From positions 2,498,501 through 2,562,500 of the forward strand of contig NZ_JAPFCC010000001.1 of the NCBI RefSeq assembly GCF_025562715.2: DNA of 64,000 bases, given 5' to 3'. Of this stretch, positions 53,495 to 61,698 are shown in pieces. This DNA is from Endozoicomonas gorgoniicola. Lineage in GTDB: Bacteria > Pseudomonadota > Gammaproteobacteria > Pseudomonadales > Endozoicomonadaceae. The first letter of the stretch is position 1. The number at the start of each line of letters is the position of its first letter. The notes below the pieces were generated by a model. The model saw only the letters and a program-made list of their open reading frames with translations. It did not search any database and was not told where the DNA came from. Position numbers and translations under genes: made by a program.

Positions 53495-55326
53495 TCAGCG
53501 ATAAACCTTACCTGCAAAGCTGGCGACCCGTTTATGAACTTAGTTCGGCGGTACTCTGGTTCACGTCCATGAATGTCGCCATTACGCTGATGTTTTTCAG
53601 CTCGCTGCCAACGGTTGGTTTTATGGTGACCACCGCCTTGTGCGGCACGATCACTTTGACCCGGTTAACTCAAGCCCTGCCCCGATGGCAGCGCCACCAG
53701 AGATTGAAAGGCAAAAAGCTGACTCTGTTAACGCTGAACGCCAAACAGTGCCAAACCCTCCAACAACAGAACCATGACAAAGGTGTCTGGCTAGGCTGGG
53801 GTTTTGAGTGGCAACGACAGCATGGGCAGCTGGCGTGGGACCTGCTTCGCAGCGATAACCAGCCCGCCAAATCTGAGAGCATTATGGGCGCAGGCTGGAT
53901 TCATGGCATGGAAGAGCATGAGCGAACACTGTTTCAACCGTTGGAACAGGTTCAGATGCACACCATGGTGATTGGTGTTCCCGGCAGCGGCAAAACCCGA
54001 TTGTTTGATCTGCTGGTCACTCAGGCGGTGTTGCGTAACGAGCCGGTGATTATCATTGACCCCAAAGGCGACCATGACCTTGCTTCTCATACGCTCAGAA
54101 GTTGTGAGCTGTCAGGCAGTCAACGCCGTTTTATGAAGTTCCACCCCGGCTTTCCGGCAGACTCCATTCGTATCAACCTGTTGCAGAACTTTAACCGTTC
54201 CAGCGAACTGGCCAGCCGGATTGCCGGGCTGATGCCGTCTGGTGGTGATAACGCACCGTTTCAGGCGTTTGCCCAGAAAGCGGTAGATGCCGTTGTCCAA
54301 GGGTATTTGCTCTGTGGTCAGCGCCCTACTCTGGTACTTATTCGACAGGGGCTGGAAGGCGGTGTTACCGGACTGTTAATACGAGCATTAACCGCTGTTT
54401 GCTCTACATACTGTCCGGGGGCGGAGAAAAAAATCACTTCAAAATCACAACAGGGTAAGTCCAATCAGGATACCGTTGCCCACCGCTGGATAGCGCTTTA
54501 TCGAGAACAGATCATGCCTGACAACCCCTGTACCGACGTGGAAGGCCTGATCTCGCTGTTTGAACACGACCGGGCGCACTACGGAAAAATGATCGCTACC
54601 CTGTTGCCTGCTCTTGGCATGTTAACCGGTGGACCTCTTGCGCGACTGCTATCACCCGACCCGACAGATATAGACGACCTTCGCCCCTGTACCCATACAG
54701 CCAGCCTGATCGAACAAAACAAGGTGATGTATTTCGGGCTGGATTCGTTAAGCGACCCGATGGTGGGTAAAGCCATCGGACAGCTGTTACTGGCAGACCT
54801 TGCTGCTGTGGCGGGTGACCGTTACAACTACTCATCCGCACACTCGCAACAACACAGCCAGCCCATTAACTTATTCGTGGATGAAGCCGCTGAAGTACTC
54901 TGCCCTCAACTGTTATCCCTGCTCAATAAAGGTCGAGGTGCAAAATTCCGCTTATACGTTGCCACCCAGACACTGGCGGACTTTGAGGCGCAGTTGGGCT
55001 CAGAAGCGGCTGCGGAACAATTTATCGACAACTGTAACCACCTGATCTGTCTGCGTACCCAGAATCCTGAAACCCAGAAATTTATCACCGACAAACTGCC
55101 ACCGGTTCGTTACCGATACTTTATCCGCAACCAGGGCATCAGCACCGATGCCAACCGCCCTATGGAATTTACCGGCAACCTGAGTGAACAGCAGCTGGAA
55201 GAAACCGGTGATCTGTTCCCACCGCAACTACTAGGCGAACTGCCCAACCTTGAATATGTGGCACGATTGGGCGGTGGTCGTTTGCTGAAAGGCAGAATTC
55301 CGATTATCTGCTCTCCAGAATCCTGA
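53491..55326 (+). CDS. traD: Conjugative coupling factor TraD (SXT/TOL subfamily)
   Basis: A 611-residue hexameric ATPase at the inner membrane that feeds the relaxosome into the type IV channel. Two membrane helices lie in residues 18-58. Walker A GVPGSGKT at 163-170, then VIIIDPKGDHDLASH, Walker B INLFVDEAAEVLCPQ near residue 453, and RLYVATQTLADFEAQLG, typical of TraD/VirD4. The ATG overlaps the relaxase stop by four bases. The frame is intact and full-length, in contrast with its neighbours. Confidence 0.93.
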   Translation: MISDKPYLQSWRPVYELSSAVLWFTSMNVAITLMFFSSLPTVGFMVTTALCGTITLTRLTQALPRWQRHQRLKGKKLTLLTLNAKQCQTLQQQNHDKGVWLGWGFEWQRQHGQLAWDLLRSDNQPAKSESIMGAGWIHGMEEHERTLFQPLEQVQMHTMVIGVPGSGKTRLFDLLVTQAVLRNEPVIIIDPKGDHDLASHTLRSCELSGSQRRFMKFHPGFPADSIRINLLQNFNRSSELASRIAGLMPSGGDNAPFQAFAQKAVDAVVQGYLLCGQRPTLVLIRQGLEGGVTGLLIRALTAVCSTYCPGAEKKITSKSQQGKSNQDTVAHRWIALYREQIMPDNPCTDVEGLISLFEHDRAHYGKMIATLLPALGMLTGGPLARLLSPDPTDIDDLRPCTHTASLIEQNKVMYFGLDSLSDPMVGKAIGQLLLADLAAVAGDRYNYSSAHSQQHSQPINLFVDEAAEVLCPQLLSLLNKGRGAKFRLYVATQTLADFEAQLGSEAAAEQFIDNCNHLICLRTQNPETQKFITDKLPPVRYRYFIRNQGISTDANRPMEFTGNLSEQQLEETGDLFPPQLLGELPNLEYVARLGGGRLLKGRIPIICSPES

Positions 55327-55348
55327 ACCTCTGATATCAGAACAATCC

Positions 55349-55969
55349 ATGACAAATTCTCAAAAACAGACCAGCCCCATCGTTGCCTGGTGCTATGGGC
55401 TGGGTCTCATCCTGCCCTGGCTGGCTATTCCTGGGCAAAATATGAATCAATACCTGCAGAAGGAGCAGCAACAGTACGCCAGAAGTTTGGGGGAAGATAA
55501 CGGTACCTGGATAATCCGCACCGGGCAGCGGTTCTATAACAAAACGGTGTTTGAATCCGGTGTACAGGGCTTTCTATTCAAGCACACCACACCGGATCGC
55601 AAGATGGGCGAAGGGCTCGCCACAACCATCGAGTTTTTTCAGGGCGTTGTCCGAAACTTTCTGACGCTTCTGCAACAATTGTTTTATCGTATTGCCCTGC
55701 TAATCGCCTGCTTTCCTTACTGGGGAATCGTTCTGCTGGCTGCGGTATTGGATGGATGTCTGATTCGGAGAATACGCTACCACGATTTTCACTACACCAG
55801 TCCACTGCGAAACCTATGGAGTCGTAGATTATGCCGATGGATTCCGGGACTGTTCCTGTATCTGGTGATGATTCCGTGGCCTTTCCCGGTCTGGCTCTTT
55901 CCTGTTATGGCGTGGCTGACCACGCTTTCACTGGGTTGGTGGACAGCCAACTGGCAGAAACGTGTCTGA
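55349..55969 (+). CDS. ICE membrane protein, TIGR03747 (PFL_4697) type
   Basis: 206 residues with four or five hydrophobic segments: near residues 10-25, 105-130 (LLIACFPYWGIVLLAAVLDGCLIRRIRYHDFHYTSPLRN) and two at the C-terminus (FLYLVMIPWPFPVWLFPVMAWL). The Trp- and Arg-rich loop RRIRYHDFHYTSP is typical of this ICE family that follows traD. Role unknown beyond association with the transfer machinery. Its stop overlaps the traF ATG (TGATG). Confidence 0.8.
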   Translation: MTNSQKQTSPIVAWCYGLGLILPWLAIPGQNMNQYLQKEQQQYARSLGEDNGTWIIRTGQRFYNKTVFESGVQGFLFKHTTPDRKMGEGLATTIEFFQGVVRNFLTLLQQLFYRIALLIACFPYWGIVLLAAVLDGCLIRRIRYHDFHYTSPLRNLWSRRLCRWIPGLFLYLVMIPWPFPVWLFPVMAWLTTLSLGWWTANWQKRV

Positions 55970-56829
55970 TGTTTTTCTTGCTTCTTTTATTACTGGTTTT
56001 TCCAACGCCTGCCAGCACCGGCGAACGATGGTTTGACCGACACTCTGAAGGCTGGTTCTGGTATGAACGCATTCCGGAACCAGAAACAGTGGAAGGCGAT
56101 CAGTCCATAACACCTTCTCCCGTATTACCGGCGCCTCTCTCCACCCAATGGATCAGAAAAAACATAGGAGACTACCTGGACAGGGCTATTGATGAACCCA
56201 CCAAAGAGCATGTAAGCCAGTATCTTTATCTGGACAGGTTCGTCAAAGAAAAAGCTGAACGATTCGCTCGTGTCGGCAAACAGGTGATTGAAAGCGATCC
56301 AATGCTGGATGAAAACGTCCGTCGTCCAATATCCCCGGCGGCAGCTAAAATAAAAGACAATATGGCGTATCAGGTCAGAGAGGCAGTGTTGAAAAAAATC
56401 GCAAAGAAAACCGGGTTGGTTTTTTACTACCGGGGTAATTGTTCGCTTTGCCATGTGCAGGCAAGAACAATCTTACTCCTGAGCATGGAGTACGGTTTTG
56501 AACTGATACCCATTTCAACGGACGGTCATCCTATACCGGAGTTGCCAAACAGTCGTATCGAACACTCACCTCCTCCCACTCTCAATATCCTCACCTATCC
56601 AGCACTGTTCCTGATGCAGCCGCCTGACAACATCGTGCTGATCCGCCAGGGCGCTATTTCCTTTGCAGCACTAACTGAGCGGTTGGTTGAAGTGGCTTTT
56701 CAGCAGGGCTGGATTGATAAAAACGAGTACCTGAAAACCCGAATTACCACTGAAACCTGGAACATTGAATCCCAACCGGTAAAGCAAAGCCTGAACATCA
56801 AACCGATTTCCAGCCACCATCAACCATAA
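55969..56829 (+). CDS. traF: TraF-like thioredoxin-fold conjugal transfer protein
   Basis: 286 residues from the ATG at 55969: signal peptide MFFLLLLLLVFPTPASTG, then GWFWYERIPEPE, typical of TraF pilus-assembly proteins. A central helical region is followed by a thioredoxin-like domain with a CxxC in YYRGNCSLCHVQA (near residue 158) and a cis-Pro in the TYPALFLMQP strand. The CxxC is intact, so it may act on disulfides in periplasmic transfer proteins. The start is chosen for the TGATG coupling and the signal peptide; a longer reading from 55831 lies inside the preceding gene. Confidence 0.85.
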   Translation: MFFLLLLLLVFPTPASTGERWFDRHSEGWFWYERIPEPETVEGDQSITPSPVLPAPLSTQWIRKNIGDYLDRAIDEPTKEHVSQYLYLDRFVKEKAERFARVGKQVIESDPMLDENVRRPISPAAAKIKDNMAYQVREAVLKKIAKKTGLVFYYRGNCSLCHVQARTILLLSMEYGFELIPISTDGHPIPELPNSRIEHSPPPTLNILTYPALFLMQPPDNIVLIRQGAISFAALTERLVEVAFQQGWIDKNEYLKTRITTETWNIESQPVKQSLNIKPISSHHQP

Positions 56830-56848
56830 ACGTCATAACCTGAATATT

Positions 56849-57109
56849 ATGAACACAGAACTGATGCTCTATGCCAAATACGAAAAGCCCTATGTCCGCC
56901 TCGAGGAGGTATGCGATGAATTCTTCGGTCTCTGCGAGAAGAAAGCCAAGGCAGCGGCGGCTTCCCAGCAACTGCCCGTGCCGGTAGTCCGGCTGACAGA
57001 AAGCAGGAAGTCGCCCATGATGATTCGGTTGTCTGATCTTGCCAGTTTTCTGGATAGTCGGCATCAGACCTACAGTAGTACCTGGGAAAAGGTCAGAGGC
57101 GTACGCTGA
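56849..57109 (+). CDS. PrtN-like (pyocin activator family) regulator
   Basis: 86 residues. LMLYAKYEKPYVRLEEVCDEFFGL, KKAKAAAASQQLPVPVVRLTESRKSPMMIRLSDLASFLDSR follows the full pattern of PrtN proteins, which have an AlpA/excisionase-like winged helix-turn-helix. In Pseudomonas, PrtN switches on pyocin genes after RecA activation. Copies in conjugative elements and prophages may regulate excision or transfer. It follows traF by 19 bp and is the last gene before the cargo zone. Confidence 0.8.
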   Translation: MNTELMLYAKYEKPYVRLEEVCDEFFGLCEKKAKAAAASQQLPVPVVRLTESRKSPMMIRLSDLASFLDSRHQTYSSTWEKVRGVR

Positions 57110-57132
57110 ACGCTTTGGTTTATCAAGAGTTA

Positions 57133-57159
57133 AATATTAATACTTAGAGTATGAATATT
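57133..57159. promoter_or_regulatory. Inverted repeat upstream of abiEi (operator 1)
   Basis: Half-sites AATATTAATACT and AGTATGAATATT, 11 of 12 complementary, separated by TAG. AbiEi proteins bind inverted repeats in their own promoter; a TTGACA (57183-57188) lies just downstream. Confidence 0.7.
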
Positions 57160-57197
57160 AGATTTTAAACAAACCAACTTGTTTGACATAAACTATA

Positions 57198-57221
57198 AAT
57201 CAACACCTTAGGTATTAATAT
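57198..57221. promoter_or_regulatory. Second, imperfect inverted repeat overlapping the abiEi start (operator 2)
   Basis: The right half GGTATTAATAT repeats the half-site of operator 1; the left half is 8 of 10 matched. Its overlap with the ATG at 57220 means binding would block transcription or translation start. Confidence 0.55.
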
Positions 57222-58011
57222 GTCATCCAAGTTAAACTGGCTAATCAACCATACCTCTCCTGGCTCCCTGGTGCTTCAGCAGTGGCTGACGAAACACGGT
57301 ATTCGCTATTCTTTGGCACAGAAGTATACCCAGAGCGGATGGCTTAAAAGGCTTAGCTCTGGTGTCTATTACCGCCCCGAACCCAGCGGCAAGCTGAAAC
57401 CTGACTGGGCAGATGCATTACAGGCTCTCACTCAGCAATTGCAGCTGCCGGTGCACCTTGCCGGACTCAGTAGCTTGACCCATCAAGGGCTTAGCCATTA
57501 CCTGCAACTGAGTTCAGAACAGGTTTGGGTGGGTGTCAGAAGCAAGCAAACCCTACCGAAATGGTTTCGTGAATTTCCTGAACAACCCTGGTTGTACAGT
57601 GGCAACCATAAACTTAGCGAACTGTCTGAAAAAGATTTCACCACAGTGACAGTGAAAGGAAAGGAACTCAGAACAAGCCGCCCGGAGCTGGCTGCCTACG
57701 AAGTGGTGGATGCTATCGGCAAGACTATTCGTTTTGAGCATGCTGCTGAACTGTTTCAGGGGTTGGTCAACCTGAGCCCGAGAAAAGTGCAATCACTTCT
57801 TAACCGCAGCAGCGCAGTTCAGACTAATCGTATTTTTCTATTCCTGAGTCACTACTGCGACCATCAGTGGGTCAGACGACTTGATGAATCCCAAATACAG
57901 CTTGGCTCAGGTAAACGTCAGGTGATTGCTAATGGCCGATTTGACGAGCGCTACCAGATCACTGTACCTGAATCTCTGTCAATGAAAAAAAGAAGATCCC
58001 TGTTGAATTGA
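57220..58011 (+). CDS. AbiEi-type antitoxin (type IV TA system)
   Basis: 263 residues: N-terminal winged helix (LQQWLTKHGIRYSLAQKYTQSGWLKRLSSGVYYRPE) that binds DNA, then the antitoxin domain with LPVHLAGLSSLTHQGLSHYLQL and the C-terminal strand NGRFDERYQITVPESL. This is the full AbiEi layout. The antitoxin represses its own operon and counters the AbiEii nucleotidyltransferase. After VPES the frame runs ten codons beyond the usual end and stops in the remains of the toxin gene. The toxin's active part is gone, so the antitoxin is an orphan. Confidence 0.85.
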   Translation: MSSKLNWLINHTSPGSLVLQQWLTKHGIRYSLAQKYTQSGWLKRLSSGVYYRPEPSGKLKPDWADALQALTQQLQLPVHLAGLSSLTHQGLSHYLQLSSEQVWVGVRSKQTLPKWFREFPEQPWLYSGNHKLSELSEKDFTTVTVKGKELRTSRPELAAYEVVDAIGKTIRFEHAAELFQGLVNLSPRKVQSLLNRSSAVQTNRIFLFLSHYCDHQWVRRLDESQIQLGSGKRQVIANGRFDERYQITVPESLSMKKRRSLLN

Positions 58012-58274
58012 GCGAACTGATAGACACCCGCTCTCGTATGGTCACTGCTCTAAAGACACAGTTCACGGAGAGAGACCAGGATTTTCTGTTAACTTTCAAG
58101 CGAGGCAAACCGGGCTGGTCTCTGTTTGATGAACCTTCAGCGGCGAAACTGCCTGCCATTCGGTGGAAACTGATGAATATTCAGCACCTGTCAAAGAATC
58201 AAGATAAGCATCAAGAGAAAATTAAAAAATTAGACGAGGTACTGGAACAATGGCTGCAGGCTGCAACCACCTGA
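57987..58274 (+). pseudogene. AbiEii toxin, C-terminal remnant
   Basis: IPVELSELIDTRSRMVTALKTQFTERDQDFLLTFKRGKPGWSLFDEP...LPAIRWKLMNIQHL matches the C-terminal tail of AbiEii-type nucleotidyltransferases. The roughly 200 upstream residues with the nucleotidyltransferase GS motif and catalytic Asp are missing. The joint lies in an A-rich run (57984-57991), where an internal deletion fused the toxin tail to the end of the antitoxin gene. A TTG at 58008 could start translation, but the fragment lacks the active site. Confidence 0.78.
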
Positions 58275-58377
58275 AGCAGCTGGAGAAAACGGTTTACTGA
58301 ATCATTGCCAGAGAGTCTGCTCACCGAAACAGGCTCTCTGGGTTATTCGGGAAAAGAGGTGCCAGTCTATGACAAAA

Positions 58378-59577
58378 TCAGTAATCACTGTCCTCATACT
58401 CAGGATACTGCTCCGGAGCTACACCTTTCCGGTCGGTTACTGTTATCCCTGAAACGGCATCTTCACTGCCATACATGATCACTATTTCAAACTCCCAGTA
58501 ATCGCCATAATCAAACACAAACGTCACCTTCATTCCGGGAGCCGGATGAAGATGGCGCAGCTGGGTTCCATCGGTAAATCCGTCGCAGTCGTAAGTGGCC
58601 GGATGGCCCACTTTTCTAAATGCACCAAAATCGGTTTTATACTGGAAGTGGTAAAGATGGTCATTATCAAAGTCAAAGGCATCAAGGATAGCGTCAGCTA
58701 ACTCGTCAAGGGTGTGGTCAGCAGACAATTTTAATGTGCGAGAACACTCTTTCCCTAACGTCACGGTCAACAAATAACTGGCAGCGATAATCTGTTCAGG
58801 CAATTCAAGAGTACGCTGAACATCGGGTCGAATCGCTTGTATCGCTGGCAGTAAGTTAATTTGTTCAAAATCATCTTCAAATTCACTGCCCTCCAATGAG
58901 TCAATAAAGCCTTGTTGACAAGCGGTTAAAAACACCTGTCCCCAGGGAGTCAGTCTCAAAAACCGGATTTTCCTGTTGCTGTCCTCAAGGTGAAGTTCAG
59001 CCAGTCCGGTCATTTTGAGTATCGCCAGATTAAATGCCTTGCCCCTTCGCAGCCAGAAGTCAGGTTCTCTTACCTCTTTACCCCGCCAAAGATCATTTTC
59101 ACCGTACATCATCATAACACCGGGCAGAAAGCGATCATCCGGCCCCCTGATTAGTTCCCCTGCATTTATGGCATAACCACAGTTGACCCACGAGTCCAGC
59201 AATGAGAAATAACGTTCAACCTCACTCATGGTTTGCCACTGCTGATATAACGCTTCGTTAATATGAAAATCAAAGTTTTCCTTACTGCCTATCCGGAGCC
59301 GCCCAAGGCAGGAACTGCGAGTCAGTAAAAATAAACCCAACACCTGGGCATAATGGCTGGTCATTGGTCGTTTCAGAGTCAGTTTTTCAGGTGTCGATAG
59401 AAGATTATTAAGCAGCTGAGCCCACTTAACCGGAGGTTGGTTTTTACCTCGGGACAGAGCTACGGGCTTCCTGACCAGGTAATCCAGAAACACATCGACA
59501 TCCCGCAGAAAAGTTCGATGGACATCAGACAGAGAAAACGCTGCGACAACTTCAGCTGCTTTATATTCAAATATCAT
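58378..59577 (-). CDS. Plasmid pRiA4b ORF-3-like protein
   Basis: 399 residues. The last 150 residues carry the pRiA4b ORF-3 domain (PF07929): LLTVTLGKECSRTLKLSADHTLDELADAILDAFDFDNDHLYHFQYKTDFG, a Gly-rich turn, LRHLHPAPGMKVTFVFDYGDYWEFEI. The first 250 residues (AAEVVAAFSLSDVHRTFLRDVDVFLDYL...SVTQRKP) are mostly helical and not recognised. Proteins of this family are common on plasmids and mobile elements; their function is unknown. It is convergent with the AbiE remnant and lies in the element's cargo zone. Confidence 0.8.
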   Translation of the reverse strand: MIFEYKAAEVVAAFSLSDVHRTFLRDVDVFLDYLVRKPVALSRGKNQPPVKWAQLLNNLLSTPEKLTLKRPMTSHYAQVLGLFLLTRSSCLGRLRIGSKENFDFHINEALYQQWQTMSEVERYFSLLDSWVNCGYAINAGELIRGPDDRFLPGVMMMYGENDLWRGKEVREPDFWLRRGKAFNLAILKMTGLAELHLEDSNRKIRFLRLTPWGQVFLTACQQGFIDSLEGSEFEDDFEQINLLPAIQAIRPDVQRTLELPEQIIAASYLLTVTLGKECSRTLKLSADHTLDELADAILDAFDFDNDHLYHFQYKTDFGAFRKVGHPATYDCDGFTDGTQLRHLHPAPGMKVTFVFDYGDYWEFEIVIMYGSEDAVSGITVTDRKGVAPEQYPEYEDSDY

Positions 59578-59696
59578 ACAGTTCTGATTTACTCACTCAG
59601 TTAGTCGGTAAAAACATCATAGAAAATAGCAACCTACAGGAGGCTGATACATTAAGAAAACCATAGATTCGTGCAGGTAATCTGCCATTAGCGAAA

Positions 59697-60356
59697 TCAA
59701 GGAACTATTGGCTTCAATCGCTCCAGCTTTTCAAGCCATTTTGCAAAATGCGGGCACCGGGCCTTCATAGCATCAAGCCCCACATTCATGGCTACCAGAC
59801 TACCATGGAAGGGTTTCTGGTAACTCCTGAAGTGTTTGAGAATACGTTTGGAAGGTGCAGTCTCAGAGCTATCATTGATGGCTTCCGGTTCCAGACCTGC
59901 AACTTCAGCTGCCAGGTCTGCCACCAGGCCGGGACTGTCCGCTTCCAGTATTTCGAACCCTCTGACATCAGCAAATAGCAGAGCCTCAAATTCATGCAGA
60001 ATAATGCCCGGTATAAAGCGCTGCTCATAGCCGATGCAGTCATGGAAATCAGCTTCCAAACGATTAACGGAATGATAAATATCCTTTGGATTTTTCAGCT
60101 GTACAGAAGGAAAATCTTTGGGCAAGCCGTAGTAATCCAGCATGGTGGTAACATAGGCTCCGGTATCTTCCTTGCACAGCCTGCTAACCTGATTCTCGAT
60201 CTTAGCGAATGTTGTGACACCACCACGTCCGGTTTTACTGGTTCGAAGTAAAATAGCTGTTGCATAGATACCTGACCGTTGAAGATGCTCCTGTAAAACT
60301 TCATTCACAAAAGCTTCTTCCGTCTGACCCTCTACAACTATGTTCAGACGAATCAT
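59697..60356 (-). CDS. DUF4276 family protein, TOPRIM-like
   Basis: 219 residues. The N-terminus LNIVVEGQTEEAFVNEVLQEHL is the DUF4276 signature and resembles a TOPRIM motif (Glu9); TTMLDYYGLPKDFPS near residue 74 gives the following acidic site and HEFEALLFADV a third. TOPRIM folds are used by OLD nucleases, topoisomerases and primases. It overlaps the upstream ATPase gene by four bases (ATGA), so the two proteins are made together. Such ATPase-TOPRIM pairs resemble OLD, Gabija and PARIS defence systems in layout. A nuclease role is inferred. Confidence 0.8.
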   Translation of the reverse strand: MIRLNIVVEGQTEEAFVNEVLQEHLQRSGIYATAILLRTSKTGRGGVTTFAKIENQVSRLCKEDTGAYVTTMLDYYGLPKDFPSVQLKNPKDIYHSVNRLEADFHDCIGYEQRFIPGIILHEFEALLFADVRGFEILEADSPGLVADLAAEVAGLEPEAINDSSETAPSKRILKHFRSYQKPFHGSLVAMNVGLDAMKARCPHFAKWLEKLERLKPIVP

Positions 60357-61438
60357 TTTGACGGCCTCCCTCCCAGCAAATTCTTCTTCCAGACCTCCCC
60401 AAGAGAGTAATCTTCCAGCCAGCTTTTGAGCTTCTCCCCACTTGTCCGTTCAAAAACAGTTTCACCCTGGTGACGATTAACAATCACCAGATCATCAGCC
60501 TCAAACTCGTTAACCAGTTCAACCGACTGCGTGGACACAATCACCTGGTGTTTTAGCGAGACCGCTTTCAGTTGAGCAGCCAAAACGGCAATAGCATAAG
60601 GGTGTAATCCCAGTTCAGGTTCATCAATCAGCAGTGTACTGGGCATAAACTTTTCAGGCTGATTTAATACCGTCGCCAAACAAATAAAACGCAAAGTACC
60701 ATCCGAAAGCGCATGGGCTTTAAGTGGTATATCCATGCCTATCTCTGTCCACTCCAGCTCTATTTGATCAACATTATGCGGTGTTGGCCGAAGATGAAAG
60801 TCTCCAAAAAAAGGGGCAACCAGCTGAATAGTCCGTACAATTTTTTTGTAGTGTGCCGGATGGTTCTGTTTTAGACGCAACAAATAGGCAGCAAGATTAC
60901 GTGCATCCTGACGCAGGTATTCATTATCGTTAATCTGGCTGGACTGTTTTACAAGAGCGGTCTCACTTGTGTCGTGGAAGTGGTATACCCGCCAGTTAGT
61001 AATAGCATGACATACGGACTGTTCAGTACCATCCGTCACATGTTGACCAACATAACTTTCGAAATGCCCCGCATTGCTGATATGCCCCCCGGCGGCCAGG
61101 GACTCATGCTGAAACATCATCCGGTTATCGGCCGTAGGCTCTAGCTCCAGCGTGTATACCTTGTCACCAAAATACAGCTCAGACACAAATGACCGGGTAA
61201 TTTTACGTCCGTGTCTTAACAGGGCATCGGGACCTCCCTGTTTGCCCACCGTTCTTTGCAGATTACCAGCAAGAATCTGACCAATAAGACGAAAAAAACT
61301 GATAAAGTTGGTCTTGCCTGCGCCATTTGCACCTATCAAAACATTCAGGGAGCCTAATTCCAAATCGCACGAACGTATTGATTTGAAGCCCTCGATCCTG
61401 AGGTGGGTCAGCTGCTTGTCGTCAGAGACCGGCTGCAT
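60353..61438 (-). CDS. ABC/RecF-type AAA ATPase partnered with DUF4276
   Basis: 361 residues: LTHLRIEGFKSIRSCDLELGSLNVLIGANGAGKTNFISFF with Walker A at 36-43, a middle insertion (about 80-220) in place of a long coiled coil, signature ALSDGTLRF at 243-251, Walker B TLLIDEPELGLHP at 268-280 and VSTQS at 301-305. This is the AAA_21/OLD-like subset with a short insert and no nuclease domain of its own; the TOPRIM part is supplied by the next gene. A good AGGAG site precedes the ATG and a 13-bp palindrome lies about 60 bp upstream. Confidence 0.88.
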   Translation of the reverse strand: MQPVSDDKQLTHLRIEGFKSIRSCDLELGSLNVLIGANGAGKTNFISFFRLIGQILAGNLQRTVGKQGGPDALLRHGRKITRSFVSELYFGDKVYTLELEPTADNRMMFQHESLAAGGHISNAGHFESYVGQHVTDGTEQSVCHAITNWRVYHFHDTSETALVKQSSQINDNEYLRQDARNLAAYLLRLKQNHPAHYKKIVRTIQLVAPFFGDFHLRPTPHNVDQIELEWTEIGMDIPLKAHALSDGTLRFICLATVLNQPEKFMPSTLLIDEPELGLHPYAIAVLAAQLKAVSLKHQVIVSTQSVELVNEFEADDLVIVNRHQGETVFERTSGEKLKSWLEDYSLGEVWKKNLLGGRPSK

Positions 61439-61493
61439 GGCATACTCCTGTAAAATTAATTTTTACCATAGTAACCTGATTTATTACAAAATA

Positions 61494-61506
61494 ACTGTGT
61501 CACAGT
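61494..61506. promoter_or_regulatory. 13-bp palindrome upstream of the ATPase/DUF4276 operon
   Basis: ACTGTGTCACAGT is a perfect palindrome around one central base, 56 bases before the ATPase ATG. It could be an operator. The rest of the 260-bp gap 61439-61698 shows no gene. Confidence 0.5.
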
Positions 61507-61698
61507 GAAAGTTTTACTGCCTGCACAAGGCAACTCATTGTCGACTATAGTACTCAGCACTGCAACTGCCCTTATACTATTGGGCGTTTCAGGGTCGAGA
61601 GAAGATTAGATGGAGGTTCTACAGGGAAAAAGCAGCTATAACTTCGGCAGCTTTGGGTTCAAATCTCATTAAGTTCACTTCCGGTTTTTAAAAGTCAG

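Noticed and set aside
61650..61690. tRNA-like TpsiC arm (GGGTTCAAATC) suggesting an attachment site
   Set aside because: The flanking acceptor and anticodon stems cannot be formed and no second copy of the segment is seen at the other end of the element; probably chance.
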